Below, piece after piece: positions 1 through 7,867 of a stretch of 8,640 nt of DNA. This DNA comes from Candidatus Saccharimonadia bacterium. GTDB lineage: Bacteria; Patescibacteriota; Saccharimonadia; Saccharimonadales; SZUA-47. Position numbers and translations under genes: made by a program. The stretch's first letter is position 1. The number at the start of each line of letters is the position of its first letter. The stretch covers positions 1 to 8,640 of the forward strand of contig CALLJT010000093.1 of the NCBI GenBank assembly GCA_938050265.1. The letters run 5' to 3'. The notes beneath the pieces were generated by a model. That model ran no database searches. It was given only the letters and a program-made list of their open reading frames with translations, and had not been told where the DNA came from.

Positions 1-614
1 CTGTCATCCTGGAGCTGGTTTTTTCGGCGCAAAAAAGGAGACACCACAACCCCAAACAGCACAAAAGACACGATCAACAAGCCAATTGCAACAAGCCCTT
101 CCGAACCAATAACAAACACGGCGAACAAAAACGTCGCTATGAAGTCAGGCGCTCGATCCATCAAAAAGTCACTGAACCGCTCTGAACCGTCCGCTAGTTT
201 GATGATCTTCGTAGCCGTCGCACCAGAGAAATTGTCGCCGTGAAACCCGAGTGATTTTTGCAGTAGATTGTCGTAGCTTTCTCGGTAGACGCGCGCAATT
301 ACTCGAGACTGCAAATGGTTGCCGTAATGCCACACGACGCGCAAAATCACCTCCGCCAACAACACACAGCCTGCCGCAATGAGCAATGTACGAACATACT
401 GGGTGTCTTTGCCGGCTTGGAGGTCAGATACCAAATACGACACTAAAAGTGCGGGTATACGCCACGCCAGTACTTTCGCAACGCCAACACATACTGGCAA
501 TAGCCAATGCAGTGGCATAACCGCTGAATAATGCGCCCAATAATACCGCGCAGTCCCTATCTGCGTGACTTCTAGTGACCTCGTGGGCCTCGTGGTATGA
601 TCCGTGCTGTCCAT
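1..614 (-). CDS. ABC exporter, N-terminal transmembrane domain (partial, runs off left edge)
   Basis: This frame stays open from an ATG at 614 to the left edge and gives 204 visible residues. A polar N-terminus of about 30 residues is followed by hydrophobic stretches near residues 33-60, 75-98 and 157-195. The charged cytoplasmic-type segment between them includes FHGDNFSG (124-131) and ERFSDF (145-150). That pattern matches the type-1 ABC exporter membrane domain, whose family usually carries a C-terminal ATPase domain; here the ATPase part would lie outside the window. The start lies 10 bp after the obg stop and is preceded by GAGG with 8 nt spacing, so the gene is probably co-transcribed and perhaps coupled with obg. 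Exporters of this type move lipids, peptides or drugs across the membrane; the substrate cannot be told. I am fairly sure of the fold and not of the role. Confidence 0.82.
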   Translation of the reverse strand, partial: MDSTDHTTRPTRSLEVTQIGTARYYWAHYSAVMPLHWLLPVCVGVAKVLAWRIPALLVSYLVSDLQAGKDTQYVRTLLIAAGCVLLAEVILRVVWHYGNHLQSRVIARVYRESYDNLLQKSLGFHGDNFSGATATKIIKLADGSERFSDFLMDRAPDFIATFLFAVFVIGSEGLVAIGLLIVSFVLFGVVVSPFLRRKNQLQDD

Positions 615-624
615 TTATGCTGCC

Positions 625-2046
<1,422 letters not shown>

Positions 2047-2051
<5 letters not shown>

Positions 2052-3084
2052 AAATATTTATGATATAGGTATACCCTTGATCTACGAACAACAACCGCCT
2101 ATCGTCGAACAAAACGTCTATCTATCACTGCCAGATAATCCACATTATATCGCTGTGGTCGGTGAGTCTTGCTCTGGAAAAACGTACCTCACGCAGAAAG
2201 CCATGCAAGAAGCAGGAGTAGCTGAGGTATGCGATCCAGCAACGCGCGCACTAGAGCGAGACTGGCGTCCAGGAGATTCGTACGCCGAGAACAGGATGTG
2301 GTCTGTTGACCCTACCCATGACGTGCCCGCTGTTCGACGCAATGGGTATACGATAGAAACAGTAAAACCAGCTGCTAACAAAAGTGTTGAAATGTACTAT
2401 TTCGACATAACGAATAGTGATAAGGTGCCGGTGATACCAGCTAATCTAGGTTTCATTCAGCGCCCCAACAACGTGTTCCCGTTTATTGTTCCTGAGACAA
2501 TCGTTATTGGAGTATTTGCCCCTCAAGAAGTGCGAGAGCAACGATTAGGCAGTCGGAACCCGGAACTATTCAAGTCGAGGCCCGAAGATGCTTCGCATAG
2601 ACTAAGTGACCTATCAAAATTAGTACTGGAGAGGTCTCATTTCGTACTACACAACTACGAAGACAATGAAAAGGGTGCACCAGCGGCAATGGCAGGCCTA
2701 CTGATTGAAATCTCCAACGGGATGTCCCCAGTCGAAAAGCCATCGTATGCCCCAGCAACCCCAGACATACACAGCGGATATTCTGTAACCTCGGAAAAAC
2801 AAGTCTCAGATAACTTGCTAAGGCAGCTATCCGGCGTAGAATCATTCACCGAATATCTAAAATCCCTCGCTCAAAAAGGTGAAGGAGATGAAGGCGACAC
2901 AAGAACTCTTGACAACTACCTAGGTATCTATTCCCACCTTCTCTCTAATCCAATCACAAAAGATATACTCGAACAATCCGGAGCATCAATGCAGTTCACT
3001 GAACTCTTACAAGCTGCAATGCACGCAGGACTAACACGTGAACCCCTACAGCAACTTGGCACGAGCAGTGGGCAAGAAGACTAA
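2047..3084 (+). CDS. Hypothetical P-loop NTPase, guanylate-kinase-like
   Basis: I do not recognise this 345-residue protein as a named family. It has a clear Walker A motif, GESCSGKT (39-46), after a hydrophobic strand (IAVV). Later a strand (TIVIGVFAP, 151-159) leads into an arginine-rich segment (RLGSR...KSR, 166-178) and then SHFVLHNYEDNEKG (197-210) before a helix. This order resembles guanylate kinase (P-loop, then lid, then VVNDDLEKA-type end), but the usual GMP-binding RxPRxGE motif is not visible. The C-terminal third (about 240-345) is acidic and helical and looks unlike a kinase. Nucleotide binding is likely; the reaction is unknown. The ATG at 2047 sits inside the -10 box, so an in-frame TTG at 2077, 7 nt after AGG, is a better start if that promoter is the only one. 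This would remove 10 residues and keep the P-loop. Confidence 0.78.
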
Positions 3085-3093
3085 ACCGCATAT

Positions 3094-3122
3094 TTGACAT
3101 TATGGTTATGGTGTGATATTAT
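3094..3122 (+). promoter_or_regulatory. Sigma70-type promoter of RNase J
   Basis: TTGACA (3094-3099), a 17-bp spacer and TATTAT (3117-3122) lie 10 bp after the stop of the P-loop gene. The predicted start is near 3129, leaving a leader of about 155 nt before RNase J. Bases between the boxes are also shared with the promoter at 2023-2051. Confidence 0.78.
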
Positions 3123-3128
3123 TCATGC

Positions 3129-3283
3129 ATCTAAGACATTCTCTTTGTAAAAAAAATCAGTCGACTCACCACTGTGAACGGCGCAACACTTTTATCATCA
3201 GGGCAAACGATACATCTGTATACATATAGCCCAGTAAGAACATCCTAGTATTTCAATAACCATTTTCTAGTAAAGGAAAATAT
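3129..3283 (+). promoter_or_regulatory. Long 5' leader of RNase J mRNA
   Basis: About 155 nt separate the predicted transcript start from the RNase J ATG. Visible elements are an A8 run near 3149-3156, a perfect palindrome AGTCGACT (3159-3166), a second palindrome TGTATACA (3217-3224), and GGGC/GCCC arms (3201-3204 and 3229-3232) that could close a small stem around an ATAC/GTAT hairpin. No known riboswitch or convincing small ORF is seen. A role in autoregulation is possible but inferred only from length. Confidence 0.4.
3272..3277 (+). promoter_or_regulatory. Ribosome binding site of RNase J
   Basis: AAAGGA with 6 nt to the ATG at 3284. This good canonical site fixes the RNase J start and contrasts with obg and the GDSL gene, which lack one. 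Confidence 0.8.
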
Positions 3284-5242
3284 ATGAAAAAACAATCAAC
3301 AAAGCGGGCCGTAAAAGGCTCAAGCAAAAGCCGCGGTGCGGCAATTCGTGCGCAGCGCCGCAACAAAGACGACGCAGAACGCGCACTCAGTGCATACGCA
3401 CGCGCAGATCAAGCGAAAGACCGAAGCGGCTCCGAGCAGGCTATTGTTCAGAACGCACTCAAAGTAACCTTTCTCGGTGGGCTCAATGACGTCGGCGAAA
3501 AAAACATGGCTGTCATTGAATATGGCAACGATGCACTTATTCTCGACTGCGGCATCAACCTGGGCGTAGATCTGCCGGGCGTGAACTACGAGATAAACGA
3601 CACCGCCTACCTTGCGTCAATCAAACACAAAATAAAAGCGTATGTCATTACCCACGGGCATCTCGACCACATGGGCGCACTGAAGCACACTGTGCCGCTA
3701 TACCCTGCCCCTATTTACGGCTCGCCCTACACAATCGGCGTCATCGAGCAAGCGTTCGAAGGCTTCGCGGCAGTGACTGGCCAAGAATACACACCACACA
3801 CAATAACAACGCAGCTCGATAGACAAGAGGAGCTTGCTATAGGCATGTTTACGGTCGAGTTCATTCGCGTCACGCATTCGTTGCCTGATGCTGCTGCCAT
3901 ATGTATTACCACGCCAGTTGGCCGTATTGTAGCAACCGGCGACTTCCGGCTTGACCCAGAGCCCCTAGACAAACGACCGACTGACACTGGCCGACTCAAA
4001 GAGCTCGGCGACAAAGGGGTATTACTGCTTCTCAGCGAGAGTAGCTATACCGAAGTCGAAGGGCGCGTACCAACAGAAAGCACACTGCAAAAAAGCTTCC
4101 ATGACATCATAGGGAATGCGAGTGGCCGAATATTTGTTGCAACGTTTTCAAGCAACATGAACCGCACACAAATGATCATCAACGCTGCTGTAGCTGCAGG
4201 TCGGAACGTGGCACTTGATGGGCGTGGCATGCTCGCATATTCAGAAATAGCCGTAAGGCAAGGCATACTGAAGGTCCCGAAAGGCACCGTTGTCCCGATC
4301 CAGCAAGCCAGTACGATAGCGCCAGATAAGCTGCTCGTTATGTGCACCGGTGGGCAGGGCGAGCCAAATGCGGCACTACAGCGCATGAGCGAAGGCAATC
4401 ATAGACACGTAAACCTGAACGCAGGCGATACGGTCGTGATCAGTTCATCACCGATACCCGGTAATGAGATTAGGTATGCTGCGATCAGCAACCGACTAAA
4501 GAAACAAGGCGTCCAGTTGTTCCGTCACGTATCACATGCAGTCGACTGGTGTGGACCACTACACGTGTCGGGCCACGCACGGCGCGATGAACTCAGAGAC
4601 ATGATCAAGCTCGTGCGACCGAAATTTTTGGTACCGGTGCACGGTGGATCTGTCCGGCGCAACTACCACGCAGACATTGCTGTTGAGTCAGGCGTACCAC
4701 GTAGCAACGTAATACTTGCTGAAAACGGTAGTTCATTTGCTATAGACGAAAAAAAGATCAAGGCGCTCGGTGAAGTTCCCCACGGGAGCATCCTAATAGA
4801 TCAAAACGGGTCACCTGCAAGCACGGTCGCAATCAAAGATCGTCTACTGCTTGCGCATGACGGCATCGTAACTATCGTACTCACCATTGACGCTCGCACG
4901 AAACAGCTTACCGGGAGCCCGGACATCATAGGCCGCGGCTTCATAGAGATGAAAGGCGCGGATACGCTGCTCAATGAGCTGCGCAGTGAACTTCGTAGAG
5001 CGGTCAACCAGCGCTACGGCCGTATTGAGCACGATCGATTTAAAGCGGAGATCCGCGACCACGTCACGCACTTTCTCTACGACAAAACTGGCCGCAGCCC
5101 CATGGTAATACCTGTCGTCAACAAAGTTGGTCGTTCAGATCAACAACGAACTCAAAAAAACAGAGTCAACCCAGGCGAGAAGCAAAATGTAGACCAAGCG
5201 CGGTTCGAAAAAATGCGCGCTACGCTACTGCAGACAAAATAA
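3284..5242 (+). CDS. rnj: Ribonuclease J (metallo-beta-lactamase / beta-CASP)
   Basis: RNase J is a zinc-dependent 5' exonuclease and endonuclease that decays mRNA and matures rRNA. The 652-residue product opens with a basic, probably disordered extension (about 1-58, rich in K, R, S and A). The catalytic core follows: FLGGLNDVGEKN (63-74), the metal-binding HGHLDH (124-129), VTHSLPDA (197-204) with H198, and GDFR (219-222) with D220. The beta-CASP part runs through about 250-420 with GQGEPN (357-362), and the core resumes with SGHA (429-432, H431) and PVHGG (451-455, H453). A C-terminal domain follows (about 500-610), then a charged tail. All metal ligands expected of an active enzyme are visible. 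At 652 residues it is longer than the common size of about 550, mainly because of the two tails. The strong ribosome binding site supports this start. It converges on the HAD gene with a 23-bp overlap. Confidence 0.95.
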   Translation: MKKQSTKRAVKGSSKSRGAAIRAQRRNKDDAERALSAYARADQAKDRSGSEQAIVQNALKVTFLGGLNDVGEKNMAVIEYGNDALILDCGINLGVDLPGVNYEINDTAYLASIKHKIKAYVITHGHLDHMGALKHTVPLYPAPIYGSPYTIGVIEQAFEGFAAVTGQEYTPHTITTQLDRQEELAIGMFTVEFIRVTHSLPDAAAICITTPVGRIVATGDFRLDPEPLDKRPTDTGRLKELGDKGVLLLLSESSYTEVEGRVPTESTLQKSFHDIIGNASGRIFVATFSSNMNRTQMIINAAVAAGRNVALDGRGMLAYSEIAVRQGILKVPKGTVVPIQQASTIAPDKLLVMCTGGQGEPNAALQRMSEGNHRHVNLNAGDTVVISSSPIPGNEIRYAAISNRLKKQGVQLFRHVSHAVDWCGPLHVSGHARRDELRDMIKLVRPKFLVPVHGGSVRRNYHADIAVESGVPRSNVILAENGSSFAIDEKKIKALGEVPHGSILIDQNGSPASTVAIKDRLLLAHDGIVTIVLTIDARTKQLTGSPDIIGRGFIEMKGADTLLNELRSELRRAVNQRYGRIEHDRFKAEIRDHVTHFLYDKTGRSPMVIPVVNKVGRSDQQRTQKNRVNPGEKQNVDQARFEKMRATLLQTK

Positions 5243-5834
5243 GCTGACTCGACGTAGCTGGGTCTGAAGGGTCATACAGCAGCGTCTGCCAGCCAAGCTT
5301 TTGGGCGGCATCGAGATGGCGCTGCGTGTTGTCGATAAATAGTATATGCCTCGGGTCCACCCCGGCCCGCTCAGTTGCGAGCTCGAATATCTGAGACTCA
5401 GGCTTGATGAGGTGCACGACACTTGAGTCTACGACCACTTCCCACTGAGCCTCCGGTAACAGTTTTTGTCGGTGTATTTCGTCGAGCATCCTTGAGTACA
5501 TGTTTGTGAGTAAGCCGTAGCGATATTTTTTAGATACTGTATCGACAACTGACTGCATGGTTTCGTTTTTTTCAAACCGATCAACAAAATCTTTAAGTAA
5601 AGAAAATCCATCAGGCAAAGATCTCGTAATATGAGGAGCCAGCTCTTTTAAAAATTCATCGACATCTACCAAGCCGCGACATGCCCGATCGCTTGCCGTG
5701 TCAAAGAATGTTTCAAGCATGGCTATTCCTTCGTCATCTAAACTCAGATTATCGCGAAGTTCATCCCACTTGTTTGTTTTTGAAAAATCTATAAGCGCAA
5801 CACCGCCTACGTCAAAATACACAAATTCAATCAC
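5220..5834 (-). CDS. HAD-superfamily hydrolase (subclass IA, YihX-like motif I)
   Basis: This 204-residue protein shows the four HAD motifs in order: I, FDVGGV with nucleophile D8; II, LLTNM with T110; III, IKPESQIFE with K144; IV, ILFIDNT with D168. The helical stretch between I and II (about 18-95) is the cap typical of subclass IA. The position two after the nucleophile, usually Asp, is Gly; this also occurs in YihX-type sugar phosphatases, so a phosphatase remains likely. Motif IV has DN rather than DD. The start is GTG at 5834, forced by an in-frame TGA seven codons upstream, with GGTGG about 7 nt before it. The start overlaps the stop of a 21-codon ORF (GTGA), suggesting translational coupling to the GDSL gene upstream. 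The 3' end overlaps RNase J on the other strand. The substrate is unknown. Confidence 0.87.
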   Translation of the reverse strand: MIEFVYFDVGGVALIDFSKTNKWDELRDNLSLDDEGIAMLETFFDTASDRACRGLVDVDEFLKELAPHITRSLPDGFSLLKDFVDRFEKNETMQSVVDTVSKKYRYGLLTNMYSRMLDEIHRQKLLPEAQWEVVVDSSVVHLIKPESQIFELATERAGVDPRHILFIDNTQRHLDAAQKLGWQTLLYDPSDPATSSQLILSAVA

Positions 5835-5896
5835 GACACACCCACCAGTTCATAGACGGGTTCACGGCTCGCATCAGTTATCGAAACACTCTTCAT
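5831..5896 (-). CDS. Possible 21-residue ORF bridging the GDSL and HAD genes
   Basis: An ATG at 5896 overlaps the GDSL stop (ATGA), and the ORF ends with a TGA at 5831-5833 that overlaps the HAD start (GTGA). It begins MKSVSITD and ends ELVGVS, and has AAGGA 9 nt before its ATG, inside the end of the GDSL gene. It is soluble and without a recognisable motif. It could be a real microprotein, a coupling device that carries ribosomes from the GDSL gene to the HAD gene, or chance. One frame shift would fuse it to the HAD N-terminus, so a remnant of a longer HAD start is another option. Confidence 0.35.
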   Translation of the reverse strand: MKSVSITDASREPVYELVGVS

Positions 5897-6513
5897 TTCA
5901 GGAGTTCCTTCAGTTGAGGCAATACTTTGTTAGCCATAAGCAAATGGCCGCTATCGTTTGGGTGCAGCCCATCAGCAAGCAGTTCGCTACCGGCATCCAG
6001 CTTGGCTTTAAAATCGTCAAATATTGGCACGAAATGCACCTTGCGCTCATCAGCGACCTGTTTGATCTGTTTTTCAGAACGCTTCAGCTCTTTGTTGGTA
6101 TACGAAAAATCACCCCAAGCCACTGGCGTCGTGAGAGCCTCGTCACATGCTGGGTTACCGACGAGCACCACATGTTGCGCAAGCGGCTCAACAATATGTA
6201 CTATCTTCTCTAGGTTTTCTTTAAATTCGTCTGGGTCATCAGCTTCAAACACATCATCATTCGTCCCAACAGCAATCATAACTATAATTGGTTCATCGCG
6301 CCATATCCGCGCTATTGTTTCAGATTCAATGCGCTTGAGAAGCTCACGAGTTGTATCTCCTGAAATACCAACGTTAAAGACCGACGGCTGCTTGTTATTG
6401 TTCAAATCCTTGATTGCTTTATTGTCAAAATGCCACCGAATCTGCTCAACCCAACCCCCATCCTTGGCCCAAAACCCTTGCGTGATGCTGTCTCCAAAAA
6501 ATAAAATCCTCAT
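5893..6513 (-). CDS. SGNH/GDSL-family hydrolase
   Basis: The 206-residue product is a compact single-domain esterase or lipase-like hydrolase. Block I is FFGDSITQG (5-13) with nucleophile S9 close to the N-terminus. Block II is GISGDT (49-54) with G52 for the oxyanion hole, block III is GTND (83-86) with N85, and block V is DGLHPN (181-186) with the catalytic D181 and H184. There is no signal peptide, so it should act in the cytoplasm. The substrate is not readable from sequence; family members deacylate lipids, sugars or thioesters. I chose the ATG at 6513 (MRILFFGDS), since block I normally follows the start directly; a GTG at 6531 would add six residues. No clear Shine-Dalgarno site is present, and TATACT lies 9 nt before the ATG. 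The gene follows the LysM-CHAP gene after about 100 bp and leads into the 21-codon ORF and the HAD gene. Confidence 0.9.
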   Translation of the reverse strand: MRILFFGDSITQGFWAKDGGWVEQIRWHFDNKAIKDLNNNKQPSVFNVGISGDTTRELLKRIESETIARIWRDEPIIVMIAVGTNDDVFEADDPDEFKENLEKIVHIVEPLAQHVVLVGNPACDEALTTPVAWGDFSYTNKELKRSEKQIKQVADERKVHFVPIFDDFKAKLDAGSELLADGLHPNDSGHLLMANKVLPQLKELLK

Positions 6514-6522
6514 ATACACCAC

Positions 6523-6528
6523 AGTATA
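6523..6528 (-). promoter_or_regulatory. Possible -10 box of the GDSL gene (near-leaderless start)
   Basis: TATACT on the minus strand ends 9 nt before the ATG at 6513, the same arrangement as at obg. Both also carry GGCGT just upstream and GT just after the box. The nearest -35-like hexamer, TTGTAA, is at 19 bp and weak. Confidence 0.35.
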
Positions 6529-6550
6529 CACGCCATACTATAAGCGATTA

Positions 6551-6568
6551 CAAAAAACGGCAAAAAAC
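6551..6568. repeat. Two A6 tracts in 10-bp phase
   Basis: CAAAAAAC occurs at 6551-6558 and 6561-6568, exactly one helical turn apart, upstream of the GDSL start. Phased A-tracts bend DNA, and this position suits an UP-like element. Read on the minus strand they are T6 tracts after the LysM-CHAP gene, but no strong stem precedes them, so a terminator is less likely. Confidence 0.45.
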
Positions 6569-6579
6569 TACAATACCTT

Positions 6580-6603
6580 AGACATCAATCAGAGGAGACA
6601 TCA
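6580..6603. repeat. Short direct repeat after the LysM-CHAP gene
   Basis: AGACATCA occurs at 6580-6587 and 6596-6603, 16 bp apart start to start, in the 104-bp gap between the LysM-CHAP stop and the GDSL start. It could be a protein-binding site or chance. Confidence 0.25.
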
Positions 6604-6617
6604 CTCTTTACTAGGGT

Positions 6618-7670
6618 TTAATAAATGTACCAGTATGTGTTGGCGACTTCTGCTGGGACTACTTTTGAGCGTGTCGCATAGAGGACCCAGTTGTAGTTCA
6701 TTTCGGACATGAGCATGCTGCCGTCTTCGTATACTTCTTCGACAAAGCCAACGTGACCCCAGCCAGTCCAGCCGGTTTGTACTGCTGCGTGCTTCTGTGG
6801 AGTTCTTCCTACTGCCATACCTGCTGCGGCTGCGCGTGGGTACCATGTGGCTGCGTTACCAAGGTTGCTCGGGAGCGGCTTGCCTATAGCGGCACGGCGG
6901 TTGGCAGTGTGCCATGTGCAGTTACCTGGTGCGTACAGGTTGCCACCATACGCAGCGTTATACGAATATGATGCGACAGTAGCTGTCGATGCAGGTGCAC
7001 GATACACTGGGACGATTTCGCCGTCTGGTATAACGATGTTTTCGCCCTCTGTGAGGCCGTCAATTTCTGCGTCGTTGAATGCAATAATTCGCTTCTCGTC
7101 ACTGCGGTAGCGGCTCGCAAGAGATTTCGGGGTGTCGCCGTCGGCTACTTTGTATACAATTCCATCGACAGGTGGTACCACGACTTTGTCACCGACGTCT
7201 AAATCGTAGTTACTGAGGTTATCGTTTGACCAGCGTACGCTGTTAGAGCTTACACCGTAAGCAATCGCAATTGATTCGACGGTGTCGCCGTCCTTGGCCG
7301 TGTGTGTCACGATGTCGTTCTTAGACTTGAGGTCGGTGCGGAGGATGGTTGGCTTTGCGATGGACTGTGCGCCACTATGCACAACTGATTTTTTGACACT
7401 CTCAGCGTCAATGTTGTGTACGACCGCAGATGCTTCATCTATGCCGGACATCAACGCAACGTTCAGTGCGATATCAGCACCAGAAAGCGTATCGAGCGGA
7501 TCGGCAACTTCTTCTTCTGCAATGAGGTTTAGTGCAGGTGTGCCTGCCGTAGTTCCGGTATTGCGAGAGCTTAGAATAAATACTGCAACACCGAGTACAA
7601 ACACGATGTTTAGCCCGAGCAAACTGTAGCGAATCGCCCGTTTTTTGCTACGAAACAGCGTACGCTGCAA
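6618..7670 (-). CDS. Membrane-anchored LysM-LysM-CHAP peptidoglycan hydrolase
   Basis: The product cuts peptidoglycan cross-bridges or stem peptides (amidase or endopeptidase) outside the membrane. A basic N-terminus (RSKKRAIR, 7-14) precedes one membrane segment (about 15-34, LLGLNIVFVLGVAVFIL) without a lipobox or clear cleavage site, so it is probably anchored with the C-terminus outside. A linker follows, then two LysM domains (about 120-168 and 171-216), each with a (K/A)DGDT start and a VVxPP or IVIPDG end. The CHAP domain (about 240-350) has the nucleophile in GNCTWH (C251), the histidine in WGHVGF (H306) and the polar residue in SEMNYN (E323 or N325). All key residues are present. The TTG at 7670 is the only conventional start in frame but has no Shine-Dalgarno site. 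The frame is open to 7784, and AAGGAG lies at 7777-7782, so the real start is probably upstream, perhaps ATT at 7766, adding 32 residues. Confidence 0.9.
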   Translation of the reverse strand: MQRTLFRSKKRAIRYSLLGLNIVFVLGVAVFILSSRNTGTTAGTPALNLIAEEEVADPLDTLSGADIALNVALMSGIDEASAVVHNIDAESVKKSVVHSGAQSIAKPTILRTDLKSKNDIVTHTAKDGDTVESIAIAYGVSSNSVRWSNDNLSNYDLDVGDKVVVPPVDGIVYKVADGDTPKSLASRYRSDEKRIIAFNDAEIDGLTEGENIVIPDGEIVPVYRAPASTATVASYSYNAAYGGNLYAPGNCTWHTANRRAAIGKPLPSNLGNAATWYPRAAAAGMAVGRTPQKHAAVQTGWTGWGHVGFVEEVYEDGSMLMSEMNYNWVLYATRSKVVPAEVANTYWYIY

Positions 7671-7776
7671 AGCATGTGAAAATGTGTCGAGTGTGCGCTG
7701 AACTACACCTACTGTCTTTACGACTGGCGTATCGGCTACATATGACTCGTGTACTTGGTTACGAATGTCTTTCGTG

Positions 7777-7782
7777 CTCCTT
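7777..7782 (-). promoter_or_regulatory. Ribosome binding site without a conventional start codon
   Basis: AAGGAG on the minus strand lies 106 nt before the TTG at 7670. No ATG, GTG or TTG in any frame follows within about 15 nt; an ATT, in frame with the LysM-CHAP gene, follows after 10 nt (7766). Confidence 0.55.
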
Positions 7783-7789
7783 ATTCAAT

Positions 7790-7824
7790 CTGTACAGATA
7801 CCTGTCGCGTCTGTCTCCTGTACA
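7790..7824. repeat. Pair of CTGTACA sites over the leader of the LysM-CHAP gene
   Basis: CTGTACA occurs at 7790-7796 and 7818-7824. The core TGTACA is itself a palindrome, so the pair can be read as direct or inverted. The first extends to a perfect 8-bp palindrome CTGTACAG (7790-7797); the second sits on the predicted transcript start. They may be an operator, or a 7-bp stem in the mRNA leader with a loop of about 20 nt. Confidence 0.35.
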
Positions 7825-7830
7825 CGCACA

Positions 7831-7859
7831 ATTTTAGCAAAATCGTGTAATTTCGTCAA
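7831..7859 (-). promoter_or_regulatory. Sigma70-type promoter of the LysM-CHAP gene
   Basis: On the minus strand, TTGACG (7859-7854), a 17-bp spacer and TAAAAT (7836-7831), preceded by TGC as an extended -10, form a strong promoter. It starts 8 bp after the mltG stop, and the predicted transcript start is near 7824. The gene is thus uncoupled at least in part from mltG. Confidence 0.75.
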
Positions 7860-7867
7860 TCTACGCG

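Noticed and set aside
3125..3229. 34-codon ORF in the RNase J leader as an upstream peptide
   Set aside because: Its ATG (3125) lies before the predicted transcript start (3129), and it has no ribosome site.
5197..5221. AGCGCG/CGCGCT hairpin as a terminator for the HAD gene
   Set aside because: The 6-bp stem has a 13-nt loop and no U-tract after it on either strand, and it lies within RNase J coding sequence.
5698..6213. Plus-strand open frame of 171 codons
   Set aside because: It lies antisense to the HAD and GDSL genes, which both have complete catalytic motifs; no domain is seen.
5893..6531. GDSL start at the GTG at 6531
   Set aside because: It would add six residues before the block I motif and lies just upstream of the TATACT box; the ATG at 6513 fits the family better.
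5927..6712. Plus-strand open frame of 261 codons
   Set aside because: It is antisense to the GDSL gene and the end of the LysM-CHAP gene. Its product is a serine- and cysteine-rich shadow without motifs.
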